A stretch of DNA of 64,000 nt from Gamsiella multidivaricata (Eukaryota; Mortierellomycota; Mortierellomycetes; Mortierellales; Mortierellaceae): positions 429,001 through 493,000 of the forward strand of contig NW_026251718.1 in the NCBI RefSeq assembly GCF_025024155.1. Direction: 5' to 3'. The translations under genes were made by a program, and so were the position numbers. This document shows positions 1-11,476 of the stretch, piece after piece (the stretch's first letter is position 1; the number at the start of each line of letters is the position of its first letter). Under the pieces are notes generated by a model. The model did no database searches, was not told the DNA's origin, and was given only the letters and a program-made list of their open reading frames with translations.

Positions 1-2034
1 TTGCTCTCACCTGGCTACAATACTGATCCAGGACGTCCTGCTTGTCATCTCAATCACATCCGCGTAGCACGACGATATTCTTTACGAACGACTGGCCTAG
101 TACATGGCCTGTGCAATCGTTGTTCGTAACGAAGGTAGTTGTGAGTCACTAGCAGTGCTGGCTTTCAGCTTCTAAATAATGTCTTTCGCTTTATCCGACG
201 TGCACCTTCACCCATGAAAGAGCACATCCAAGTCACTCGGGGTAACTACAGCCTAACCAGCCAGGGCACTGCCTCACCTTGCGACCAATAAAGATGACCG
301 TTTTTACGAGCCCTATATCAGCATATCCTTGGCTTTCAGATAAGTAGACGGGGCTGATTGCTGCTGTTTTTAGGGAGGCTGACTGCTACTGTTTTTAGAG
401 AGGCTGGCTTCTCTTTTTCTTCACTTACAACGTAACTATGACTGGTAGGATGATATTGCACTTTGAATCTTATTTCAAGAGAAACGGCAAGCTATATCAT
501 TAATAACCTATGCTTATCCATGGACATATGGGGGACTGCCTCGCTGGCTGTTACAGGTATGGCAGAAGAGTCTCAGACATCATCCCCTGTTTCTCACTGC
601 CTCTTCACAGTTGGATTCTTCCATTTCGTCTTGTTCCTTTTCGGCGTACCTCAGTGGGTAGGTTCCCCAATAAAATAGAATCTTCCACCGGTCCAGTTAC
701 AGTACTCGATGATGGACCCACACAATTGGAGCGCGTTCTATCCGACATCAGAGCCTGGGGGCTATACATTCCAACTTACATTCTCCTCAGAGATATGTTC
801 GAGTCAGTTTTATTATCTTTAACAGTCTCTCGGTAAGGTGCTTTAAAGTAGTCTGAAAAGCGACGTCCTTGACTGACTGGCTATTGGAGTGGGTTCTAAT
901 ATAGCAGCTCCAAATCCAGGGACCGGAGTAGATCCTTTGATAGCTTTATGCCCAGGGTAAAAGAAGGCAAATGAATGGATGATGCAACACATAAGGCACA
1001 TTGGGACGTATCCAAGTGGAGTCCACATATATGCAGAAAAAAAAGTTATCCTAGGCAGGAACTGTCCCTAGGGAGAAGATTAAGAAGCTTCTTTTGTTCC
1101 CGGAAGTGGCAATCTAAATTTATCCAGTGCAAACTAGCAGGTGAACGTGGTTGGTATGGGCCAGAGGACAAGTATAAGACAATCTATACTATCTCTACTT
1201 CGAGTAGCCTTCAATGCACAATGTGGTCCGAGTTTGGTTATAGCTAGTGCCAATACATCGCGGTACTGACTCAAGTGAATGCTTATCTTTAGTTTGTACG
1301 CACTACTGCCTCAAAGGACAGACAACGGGGTAAAGAGGCTGCTCATGAGAAATGGTAACAGCCCAAGATTAACTTAGTATGAAAGCATTGACCCTGCTTC
1401 GGGTCCACCTTGTATCGTGTTTTAAAGTTCATTCGAAGATGCGAGCCCAGGTCCAGCTACAAGCAAGCAGGTGCCCATGGGTACCGAACTAGGTATATAC
1501 GTTGATGCGCACATTTGTACAATAGTCTGCTTTGTTTGTTTGAGAGGATGGCTGTTGGATAGTAGAGGCGTTATTTATTAGAATGTAACAAGGGACTGGT
1601 ACGACGTATATATCACATCGCATTATTACTGTAATTTACTTCGGCACATTGAATTGGCAAGTAGAAAAAGCATTTGTCCAGCAGTGCATAAACTTACTCA
1701 AACAGCTAGGCCCCGTCTATTTCTGTTCTCTACACGCGCTGTGCCTTTTCCTTTTATTGATTGGATGGATAACATGCTTATACGATAGCCAACCCTTCAT
1801 TTCCCTAGGGAAAAAACCCATATAAATACAGGCACTTGAATCCCTTTCTCTTCCCACATATTCACCACCTCCTCTCTTCTTTGTCTCGTATACTCACGCA
1901 CCTCGACTGGTCACTACGCCATTTACCGCTTATACACACCCCCTATCCCTTCAACAGACCACCGCCGTAGACTCTCGTTCCTCTTTTTATTTTTTATTTT
2001 TACGCCTATCAACATCATCACACAGTGAATACCC
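1..2034. other. Gene-free left flank
   Basis: I find no convincing coding region here: the open frames are short, lack recognisable motifs and have no plausible splice partners. A short imperfect direct duplication of a TGACTGCTACTGTTTTTAG-like unit lies near 350-410. The last 250 bases look like the promoter and pyrimidine-rich 5' leader of the next gene. Confidence 0.6.
1821..1828 (+). promoter_or_regulatory. TATA-like box of the fucosyltransferase gene
   Basis: TATAAATA occurs 207 bases upstream of the ATG at 2035. It is followed by a C/T-rich stretch (about 1845-2010), as is common around fungal transcription starts. Assignment rests on sequence and position only. Confidence 0.45.
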
Positions 2035-2957
2035 ATGGCTACCGGTCCCTCCATTCCATACTACACCCTAAAGTCACGTCCCGACAGCACCGGCATTCAT
2101 TTCCCATCATCCACATTGACCTTTGACCATACCTCGTCCTACCGCCACAACATGCATAGCAAGCGTAGAATCTCCATCGCGAAGGCGGCCATATTAGCCA
2201 GCTTATCCTTCATGATACTCGCCCTCTTTCATGCCCATTACTCGGACAACGCCTCCTATACATCATCAGAAACGACCTCCCTCGAGCAGCAGCACCAACA
2301 ACAGCAGCACTCGTTACCAGAATTACTTCCGTCGCGGACACCATACATGCCTGGGGAGCGGACACACCAATCTACCAAGAGCCCAGTCGCACCTCAGCCA
2401 TCCCTTTCCACACCTACCCCTGTCCCTGCTCCTGCTCCTGACAGTAAGGTTTCAAATGAATCTGGCATCATCGTCTCGGATACTGCATTGGGGACGACGG
2501 TACGGTATCAAAATGGAACGCAAACAAGGGTCTTCAAGCCAGCATTCTTCAAAGATCCGGAGGCGGCCAAAAATGATATGGGTTCTTTTATGCAGACCCT
2601 TGCAGCGCGGTCCTGGTGGACCCGCAAGTCAGCACCCGTGTTTGGCAACGACAACTATAATGGTAGCAAGAGCAAGGACATGAACGAAAATGAAGAAGAG
2701 GAAGACGATGACCGAGATCAGATAAATACGTCGAACACGATGCCTGGACGGTATTTCACGTATCTTCCGATGGGCGGAGGAAACAACCAGTTCGTGTCCC
2801 TTCAGAAAGCTGCACTCCTTGCCAAGGACTTGAACCGCACCTTGATCCTTCCTCCAATCAGTCCCAACACCCATATCCCCGTAAGTAACCATGTCGTTGG
2901 CTGTATGTTTATTTGTTTCTTGTATGATCAAGGGTGTAATAGATAAAAGGTTGTCTT

Positions 2958-2991
<34 letters not shown>

Positions 2992-4199
2992 CTTGGCATT
3001 CGCTGCTGAAAAAGCCATGCGGATAAAAAAAAAAAAAAAAACGCGTTTTTAAGATTGTCCTTTTCGTGTCTGACAATTTATTTCGCGTTTCATGATTTAC
3101 GTGTATATGTACGTATCCTCTGTAGGTATGGGCAGGCCCACGCTATTCGCAGTTTTATGACCTTGATCATTTTACTTCCAAGTCCGGCATCTCTATGGTT
3201 GAGTGGCACGATGTCAAGCAAGTACCCGAGAGCGTCCCCAAGGACTTTAATCACCACTGGGAAGAGTTTTCAGAGGAGTTTCCTTGCACACCCAATGGCG
3301 GCATCGGTATCGGTAACAACAGACTGTACGACAAGTTCCGGCAACAATTCTTGTTGAAATACAAGGTCGCGATGTCTCCTGTGGACAAGACTCAGGGCAA
3401 GTCCACCGATTACCAATATGCACGCGACGTGCTTCTAAAGGACACGCCTATGATAGAGACGACCAAGACGGCGAATGGTGTCGATCCCAATCTGTGGAAG
3501 TGTCTCTCGTGCCCTTACTTCCTTAGCGGCGAGAACCTAGGCAACCGAGCGTGGGACGAGGTCGGTGTCCACTTGCGGTTCAATGACGAGACCGAGGCTA
3601 TGGTCGATGATATTCTGGATATACTTCTTAGACCTGTTGATGGCGAGCGCAAGGACACTTCCGCCATGTCTGCCTCAAGACCATTCAGGCCACATCCTGA
3701 GTTCATCATTATTCATTTGCGCCGTGGAGACATTGTGAACAAGTGCCCCCCAGGTGTGGCAGAGAAGGACTGTGTTGTGCAGATCGAGGCCATTGCAGAA
3801 AAGGTAGACGAGATTGAGAAGCAGCGACGGATTGCGGCCCTGGAAGAGCACCAACTGCAACAGGACGGCGAAGGTAAAGAGAACTTTGTGTTCAAGCGTC
3901 TTCCGGTGCTGGTGACGACGAACGAGGGACGACCGGAGGAACTGAGGAAATTGGAGAAGTTGGGTTGGATTTTGTTGGACCATGGGGATGAAGAGAGGGA
4001 TGCGGAGGGGAGGGTGAAGATGTCTATTACTACGAAGCTGGGGACGATGTCGCGATTGGGACCATGGTACCCGCCGATGTTAGACGCGGTGCTGTTGACG
4101 AGGGGCAAGTACCTAATTGGGATGGCGAATTCGAGGATGAGTATCCTGGCGACGCAGCGAGGGGCGGCCTGGCACGGACATAAGACCATACTCATGTAA
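2035..4199 (+). CDS. GDP-fucose-type fucosyltransferase, type II membrane protein (2 exons)
   Basis: Exons 2035-2880 and 3126-4199 are joined in phase 0 over a GTAAGT...TGTAG intron and give 639 residues. A short cytosolic N-terminus is followed by a signal-anchor helix (about residues 46-64), then a Ser/Pro/Gln-rich stem, the usual layout of a Golgi glycosyltransferase. The catalytic part opens with a YLPMGGGNNQFVSLQKA-like nucleotide-sugar motif just before the intron. It carries FIIIHLRRGD around H479, the HxRRG signature of protein O-fucosyltransferases and alpha-1,6-fucosyltransferases. It probably transfers fucose from GDP-fucose to protein or glycan in the secretory pathway; the acceptor cannot be told from sequence. 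The intron contains a T run of about 27 followed by an A run. An acidic insert (DEEEEDDDRD-like) lies between stem and catalytic domain. Family assignment is confident, subfamily is not. Confidence 0.82.
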
Positions 4200-4669
4200 C
4201 ATTAAAATGTAACATTAAATAAAGCGGATTTACATGAATGAAATGTTCAGCGATAGACACTCTGGACGTATTTGTTCCTGAAGTTAAAGTAGCTCCTGGC
4301 AATAATAGGTTGGAGTCCATCCTATGCAATCTACATCGATATTTGCGCTTGGTCACAAGGTGTATGTGTGTGCGTGCACAAGAGTGAGAAGAAAGAGCAC
4401 AAGGGGAGAGAGAGCATCTTGTTCAGTGTGGCACACACAGCCTATCCATCCATCTATCCATCCATTCCACAGCCAGCATTCTTTTTCTCGGCTTTCTGCA
4501 CCCTCTCTCCCTTCCCCACCAAACAAACAAACAAACTTCACTCCCTTTCACCTCCTCCACCCCCACCCCTCCCTCTACTTCCTCGCCCACCACCTGATCC
4601 TCCTCTTCCATCTACTCGATCCCATCACACTCCCCCACTCCTTTACGTCTTCACTTCTTCACCTCACTC

Positions 4670-6248
4670 ATGTCAGACTGCCTCTCACAGGGCTGTCCCC
4701 CCAACCAGGCCTGCTTCCTCTACAGCAATGACGTCCTCTGTCAGCCCTTCCAAGTCCCTGATACCTACCCCGCAACCAACACCAGCACAACTATCGTCAA
4801 CCCACCGGGCTGGTACATCGCCAGTGCCTACCCCTCTGTCCGTTACACCGGCTCGCTCGCCAACCAGACTCAGGGCGCTAATTGCACCACTATCCCCGTC
4901 CCCGTCCCCTCCTACCAACTCTATCACCAACTCATCGACAACATCCTCCTACATGACCTGGGCATGTACGGATGGTTCGATTACCAATTTTCATCCACCC
5001 TGGTCCAATACCGAGGCAATTGTGCCGAGAATTTTTACTGCCAGCCCTCAGTCCCCGTCAACACAGAGCCCATCAGGTCGTTGGAGATCGTCAATATCTC
5101 GAGTCAGCTCCCAGGCACCTGTCAAGGCCTCAAGGCCGAGAACCAGCCCTGTCTTTCGTCCAACATGTGCCAGGGCTGGCATATCCAGTCAGATGGCTCC
5201 TACAACAACGACCAGTTTCGATGTATACCATCGTCGAACCCCGTGGGCAATTCGACCGTCTCTGGAAAGTGCGTCAAAGTCGCCAAGTACAAGAACTACC
5301 AACCGTTTTTTCAGGGAGCGGTAAAGACTTCTCTGCTCTCGATTATGTTGGTGCTCTTCCTCGTGCTTTTGTACATGTGGTATCGGCGACAGAAGGCCCG
5401 ACAGCCATTTGGGCCACGTTATCACGATAATACGCCCGCCTATCTTCTACATGGTGGGGTTTATCGTCCGCCAGGTAAAGCAGACAACAGCCCAACCAAT
5501 GGACAACAATGGAAACTGAAGGTTTGAAAGGGGGGGTTTCTTTCCTTGGTAACAGTATCACCGATTTCTAATCAAACAATGCTCCTTTTCCATAGATGGT
5601 AATGATAATGGAGAGCTGCCAGCATATGGAGCACATCGAAGGGACGAGCGAATTATTGGACCAGGATCAGAAGAAATCGGCATGTACTCGTTTTCGAACC
5701 AGGCACCACTAGGAATGTCCAGCGGTTACCCATCAACGGCCATAGGACCTGCTCAACAAAATTATCCCTTCCCAATGACTCATCCTGGACTGAACACAGT
5801 GCTTCCGCCAGCGCCATCGGGGACTCTCTACCCACCACCACTTACGCCACAACAGGCCGAGGCTGCAGCTTTGGCTGCAGCTGCTGCGGCTGCATTGTCG
5901 ACGCTGGAACCATCAGCGAGTCAAGGTGTGCAGCAGGGTAGATCGTTGCCTCCAGCTTACGAGCCTTCATTAGCACCAGCACCAGCAACAACACCGGGAG
6001 CTGCAGGAGAGACAGCGAATGTGGAACCAAACGCGGGCACGGGAATTGCAGGAGAAAAACAAGAACTTTACGATCAGGATCATGAACGGACCGCTGAAGG
6101 ATCGTTATCGTCGAGGAATTCATTCAGTGTAGAAAAGCCGTTGAAGAAAGAGAAAGAGGAGCTGCGTGCGCAGGACAAGGATACTGATCAGGCATCGACA
6201 TCCTCATCCGCATCCGGATCGGGCTCAGGATCTTCTAGACGACAGTAG
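4670..6248 (+). CDS. Single-pass membrane protein with Cys-rich ectodomain and PPxY tail (2 exons)
   Basis: Exons 4670-5474 and 5596-6248 join in phase 1 over a GTAAAG...CATAG intron and encode 485 residues. The N-terminal 215 residues are Cys-rich and contain several N-glycosylation sequons, so they are probably extracytoplasmic although no cleavable signal peptide is visible. One strong hydrophobic helix (about 219-240) ends in WYRRQKAR, placing the C-terminus in the cytosol by the positive-inside rule. The tail is rich in Pro, Ala and Ser and holds LPPAY (PPxY at about 387-390), the ligand of WW domains in NEDD4/Rsp5-type ubiquitin ligases. Without splicing the frame stops at 5527, and the spliced frame restores a long tail, which supports the intron. 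I recognise no enzyme family. A surface sensor or an arrestin/Rsp5-regulated membrane protein is only a guess. Confidence 0.75.
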
Positions 6249-6838
6249 AGCAGGACGGTGCTCATGTTCAAGGACGAAAAAAAAAAATACAAGCAACATA
6301 ATGGTAAATATCAACACTTCATATTATACCCTACTTTTCATTAAAAGCTTGTGCTTTTTGATTGTTTAGCTGTTGAGGTTGTAAACGTTCGCCCGTCGAG
6401 AAGCAAATTGCAATTTCATTTAAGTGGTACCACTGTTTACAACATGGGGACACCCGCGACTTACACTAAATCCGAAGGTGAAAAGAAGAAAAAGAAACCC
6501 CTCCATTGAGCAAGCAAACAAGCAGTAATATCGTTGCCAACACGTTTATTCTTGAGGGTCTCACGCTATACAGGCTGAATATGCAAGCTGATGGCGATAG
6601 CTGAAGATCAACAAGAGCTGACCAACTTAAAGCCGATGGACCGAGCGAGTGTGCGTCCGAGATGGTAATCCAACAGATATGTAAACATCGCCCGCTAGCA
6701 GAAGCCGTAGCGCACACACCAGCCCATAATTCCCAATTCCTCGCGTTGGATGCCTTTGAAAATGATATCCACATTGCGCAAGGCAGTTTGCATTCGTCGT
6801 GTATCGCCTTTTTTTTATAGTTTTTTTTTTTTTCTTAT

Positions 6839-7142
6839 TTAAAGTGCAGCTTGAGGCCCTTTATTGCGACTCTCTGCCAATTGCTGGAACTGCTCTGGCG
6901 TAATGGGCGTGTGCCCGAATCGACACATCGCACCCTTGTCGCATACTCCGTATAGATGGTAGAATGAGCAGGGTTGCAGCGAAAGATCGTGTGTGTAGGG
7001 ACAGAGGTCGCCCTTGGTGCAGGATCCCGTAATCTCGTATTTGCACACGCCTCGAGTCTTCCTCATCTCCTGCTCTTGTGCTAGGTAGGCTTCGCGCGCT
7101 TCAATGTCGTGCTTGAACGTACAGTTGTCTCCCTAATAAGCC

Positions 7143-7183
<41 letters not shown>

Positions 7184-8325
7184 AGAGTCAGCATGAATTT
7201 GTATTATGGAGGTACATACTGAGATATCATTTAAGAGGCGTCCAGAGCGTCTTACATTAATGCAATGACCCTTCAAAAAATGCATGCAGTCCCTGCGCGG
7301 CACAAACGGCTTCGTCTCCGTGTTCGCATTAGACTTTCTTTGATGTTGCCGCGCTTTTTGATGAAGCTGCTGCTGTTGAAATGGCAGTGGTTGTCTCTGG
7401 TTTTGATCTTGTTGTCCCTGTCGAACTTGTGAATCCGCTAACTGTGCCGAACTCTGTTTGAGTTGCTCTTGCATCAGCCTGCCCTGTTGCTTCACATTCT
7501 CTTCAAGCTCCTTGGTTGTATGCGCCATATGCTGAACTAAGAGATCCGTGAAATCCTCGTCTGGCCGTACACCCACAGCATCGGCATTGGCGTCAAGATC
7601 CGGCTTGAACCTTTCCATAAATCGACGCCTCGTTTTATTTGGTAGATTTGATGGACCAGAGTTCTAAGTAGAGAAACAGAAAGAGAAAGAGAATAGAAAA
7701 AACAAAATAAGCATGCTGTTCGACGGACAGGGTTTTTTGTCGCTGAATAAAGGGCATGCGCGGATGCATAGTACTCCGCGCTCAATGTTACCTGCTGATG
7801 CTTTTGCTGATGCTTTTGCTGGTGATGATGCTGAGTATTGGCTTGATTGCCTGTGTGCTGGTTCTTTTTTCGTTTCCGGTTAAGCTTGTTGGGTGTGGCA
7901 TCCTTGTCTTGAGCGTTGGACGATCCGGTGTTGGTGGTTTCCCGAGCTCCATGCTGCGACCCTCCTTTTCCTCCTCCTTTCTGGAACTTCCTCTTCTTCG
8001 TTTTTGGCAGCGAGGTGACTTCTGTCCCTGTGGATGCTGTGTACGGTGTGTTCATGGCTACATAGCCTGACCCTGGTGCCAAGGCCTCAAAGGCCGCTGC
8101 TGCTGCTGCGGCCACATCTGCTGGTATCTGGGGCGTGCTTTTGATGTTTGGTTGCTTGGGCGTGGTTGCACTTTGGGTGGCGACTGGTGGCGCTGCTCTT
8201 TCTGAGGCTCTCGTGCGCCTGAACTTTGTGGACGCATCGACCACAGGGCTGCCGGCGTCGATGGAGGGTAGCACCGAAGATATGAGCGAGTCTAATGAGA
8301 ATTTTGAGCCGGGAGTTCCTTCCAT
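6839..8325 (-). CDS. CCCH zinc-finger protein with three fingers (3 exons)
   Basis: Exons 8325-7792, 7663-7256 and 7132-6839 are all joined in phase 0 and give 411 residues. Three C-terminal CCCH fingers follow each other. The spacings are C-x7-C-x5-C-x3-H (split by intron 2 after CMHFLKGHCIN), C-x7-C-x5-C-x3-H (CKYEITGSC...) and C-x8-C-x5-C-x3-H (CSFYHLYGVC...). That both halves of finger 1 fit only after splicing is strong support for the model. The N-terminal half has a Lys-rich nuclear-localisation-like block (KTKKRKFQKGGGK) and Gln/His repeats. The middle part has a conserved-looking RRRFMERFKPD segment. The architecture resembles the ZC3H4/6/8 group of nuclear RNA-binding proteins, so an RNA-processing or transcription role is inferred. 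Intron 2 carries a 36-nt T run on the coding strand close to its acceptor. It lies 128 bases from the next minus-strand gene. Confidence 0.83.
7146..7181. repeat. Homopolymer A36 (T36 on the coding strand)
   Basis: An uninterrupted run of 36 A on the plus strand lies inside intron 2 of the CCCH gene, about a dozen bases from its 3' splice site. It may act as an extreme polypyrimidine tract; its length is also prone to assembly error. Confidence 0.9.
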
Positions 8326-8453
8326 GGTGTATGTGAGTGCAATGCAGAAGGAAGGAATGCAAAGACAAAGAAAAAAAAAAAGAAAAGATACAAAGCAAAC
8401 ATTCATGACTGTCATAATAATAGCCAATTTTTATTCACTTTAATTTATGCACT

Positions 8454-9506
8454 TTATGCGCCTGTGGTATCCTGGTTGGTAGTCGTGCTCTTGGCTGGCT
8501 TGGGTTCCTCGCTACCCGGCCTCAGTTCGGCATTCAGCAGGCGAGGTAGCCTAGCATTGGACATGTAATATTTCTGCTTGACCTGGAAGGGTGTCCGCGT
8601 CTTGACCACCTTGGCGATCTTCTTCCAGTCTTGACCATGCTCCTGCAATGCTACCTTCATCCGCTCAACCTCATCCTCCTTCCAGCGACCTTTTATTTCA
8701 GCCTGCATCGACTTGTGCATATGACTCCGGCACTGTACATCCGATCTCGTTCCAACCTTCCTGGCGACTATCGACCAATCGATCAATCGGCCCTTTGCCT
8801 CCTGGGATTTCACATCCTCCAGTTGCTCCAGCTGCTCCGCCACGGCGTCCGCCAGCTTTTTGAGCTCTTCAGGATCCCAGCGCCCTGACTTCCGATCATT
8901 GAAGGGATTGATAATGTCCCAACGTCGCTTACATGAGGTCGGGGTTCGGCCCAGACGCATGCCATCGACTTCCTGGGTACCAATCTCCAACCACGGAATA
9001 TCATCCCCTTGGCCCAACTCTTCAACTTGCTCCCTCAGCCATTGGTCTTGCTCTGGCGTCCACCGTTTCATCTTCGAAGGCTTATGTGTATTAGGCAGTG
9101 TTGTCGTATTACCCTTCTCCTTCGACCGAAAAAAGGACATCCGACTCTCGATAGCGGTCATGGAGCGATCGGGGAAGTGGTCGTAGATGTCCATGGACGT
9201 CAACCCTCTATGAAGAGAGCGCTTTATCAATTGGTCCTCCTCAGCTGTCCAGCGTTGCCTGGTGCTATTCGTGATAGAAATCCTCCTCGCGATCTTCCTT
9301 GGCCGAACCTCAACTGAATCCTCGAGGTTGGTGGCTGGTGGTGGTTGAATTTGTCGCGTAGAGAGTGTGGGAATGAAAAACCGCTTTGGGGAGATTAAGC
9401 CCGCGGTCTTTGAGGTCGTGAGACTGAGGGTTGGCTGTAACTGATTACTGCATACTGGGCTCAACGCGAGCCTCCGAAAAAGCTGCTGGGCTCTAAGGAG
9501 CGACAT
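8454..9506 (-). CDS. Myb/SANT-repeat DNA-binding protein
   Basis: A single uninterrupted frame of 350 residues. Four Trp-anchored SANT-like repeats can be seen: RWTAEEDQLIKRSL (about 86-130), KRWTPEQDQWLREQV (about 150-205), GRWDPEELKKLADAV (about 210-260) and GRWKEDEVERMKVAL (about 270-325). In the last repeat, DWKKIAKVV and TPFQVKQKYY supply the second and third helices. Such proteins bind DNA as transcriptional regulators. The first 30 residues (LRAQQLFRRLAL, basic and lacking acidic residues) could instead be a mitochondrial presequence, so location is open. The start at 9506 is the first ATG of the open frame. No intron is needed. Myb-repeat proteins of this kind are common multi-copy genes in early-diverging fungi. 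Confidence 0.75.
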   Translation of the reverse strand: MSLLRAQQLFRRLALSPVCSNQLQPTLSLTTSKTAGLISPKRFFIPTLSTRQIQPPPATNLEDSVEVRPRKIARRISITNSTRQRWTAEEDQLIKRSLHRGLTSMDIYDHFPDRSMTAIESRMSFFRSKEKGNTTTLPNTHKPSKMKRWTPEQDQWLREQVEELGQGDDIPWLEIGTQEVDGMRLGRTPTSCKRRWDIINPFNDRKSGRWDPEELKKLADAVAEQLEQLEDVKSQEAKGRLIDWSIVARKVGTRSDVQCRSHMHKSMQAEIKGRWKEDEVERMKVALQEHGQDWKKIAKVVKTRTPFQVKQKYYMSNARLPRLLNAELRPGSEEPKPAKSTTTNQDTTGA

Positions 9507-11476
9507 TGATGATTACTGCTATAGCCAGAGAAGAGATTCGAATGTGCAGATCAAGAAGGCCTAAAAAATAAAGACAGGGAGCTGAGCCTTGTAGCGCAAG
9601 CGATCTAATCGAAATTTGACAAGCACTTAATCGTAACAATCAACGCGCGATGCGTCCCATACCTGGCATTCCTAGAACTTTCGCGGATTCATTTCAGAAA
9701 GTATACTGAAAAAACCCGATAAACAATATGGTGAACATCAGTAAGATGCCACACGAAAACAAGCGATCGCGTGTTCAAACAACATGAGATGCATATCTCC
9801 TGTTGCATCACGATGCAATGTAAAGAAAGGGAGAGTGTGTAGAAGATCGTGGTCAAGCATCTGCACATAACGGCTAGTTACAAATTCTCATTAGTGTATC
9901 TTCGTCCCGTTCTGCCTTCCCGCCATAGAAGGACATGTTCTCGGCCTTCCCGACATAATGGTTTTCATCCACGAGGATAGGACAGGATAACGAGAGGGAA
10001 GTAGTGAGGAGTGGAGGAGTTGAGATAATTGCAAGTGCAAAATGAAGTGTAGCCTAACACTTGACTTCTGAACAGGGCGGATTGAATATGTCATGTCTCA
10101 CAAGCAACTCCTCTTCTTTATTTTAATTGTCTATGAAATGGAGCTTGATGGGCCCAGCAAAGTCTCGAAACGTTGGATCAGCGCATAACGTTGTAGATGA
10201 ATCCAGGGAGCCCTGGAAAGCGATTTAAACGGCGTGGTCCTTTTCGCAACTTTGTTTCTCCTCACGTAGGCTCCAGTGCCGGTATGGAAGCAGTAGGATA
10301 CTCCAGTCATTAAAATCCAGGGATATCAAGGAAGGTCTTCCTATTGAAGGCAGTCGATGGGAAGACTGCAATCCTTGAGGCATTCGTGGAAGAGTGGGAT
10401 CTCAAGAGATGGCGCACTCCCGGCGCTGTCTCATGAGATAGTGTAACTGGCTGGTGCACGCGGAACGCAATGGATCTTGAGGTCGGATACAAGGTGCTAT
10501 TCAACTTCTAGAGGCTGATATGGACCTGGGTCTCAGTGAAAGAGTGAGTCCCGGCATGAAATAGTACCTTTTCCTTGAGCGGTACGTTCTGCCCCCTCTT
10601 TTGCTTACAGTAACCGTTACTTTCATGGTGTTCACCTATGGATCCACAAAGGGCTGGATGGAGTTAAAGGTGGTGGGCCTTCAAGTATGACTCCTAGATC
10701 TGTGTCTCGGCCCAGTCTTTTGTCCCATGCGTAGCACTGTATGCGCAAGCTTAACTGTTCAAAAAGATCATCAATCCAAACTCGCATAGGCGCTCTGATC
10801 CGAACGACGCTAGCGTTCATCCACTCTCGACACTTCCCGAACGCCTTGATCCCAGCAATAGGGGTATATATCGCCACAAATCTCTGTTTATTATTAGCAT
10901 CAATGGTTTAAAGATAGGTATAGATGATTGTAGATTAGAAGACAAATAAACAGCGCCTTACATCGCCCACGGTGTACTCTCTTGAATCGAAGCAAAGAGA
11001 GAGGAGCACAGTGGTATCAAAGTGTGCCAGAGAGATAACCCAGACGGCAGGGTAGAAACCGCGCTGTCAAATGCTGATTCTATCTATGTGAAAGAGCGCA
11101 CAACCACAGATAAAACGTCGATTGTTGGGTAGCCAAGGTGAACTTTTGCACTCATCCATTGTATTATCGGGACATGGCAAGATTTACCGTCATCGCAAGG
11201 CGTACGTTCGGGCATGTATTCTTTCAGAGTCTATAAAACCACCATGCTACATACCATAGTACATTTTTTGCCACTAATTCTTTTTTATTTGCCATCGCAG
11301 TAGGTAGGAAGTGTAACCATAAATCACATAGTCGCGTCGTCCGCGGTTACGAAAATAAGGTCATCGAACTAAGTATAATCGTTCATCAAAGTCCGCGATA
11401 TTATTTATTAGCATTAGAGTTATTCTGTACAGCTCAACTTGGTGGGTAATGTATGCAGCGGCATACGACCACGATA
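9507..11476. other. Intergenic stretch, nothing recognised
   Basis: About 2 kb between the Myb gene and the copine 3' end. The short frames (for example minus 9891-10094, 10310-10504, 10632-10877) show no motifs, have no splice partners and look random. No repeats or structural RNA were noticed. Confidence 0.6.

Noticed and set aside
4368..5324. 318-residue plus-strand frame overlapping the membrane-protein gene
   Set aside because: It is Pro/Ser-rich because it is a shifted reading of the C-rich leader and coding sequence. The 4670 frame has a membrane helix and a supported intron.
9891..10877. Series of short minus-strand frames that might be a decayed gene
   Set aside because: They share no recognisable protein motif and cannot be joined in phase by good splice sites, so I cannot support a gene or pseudogene.
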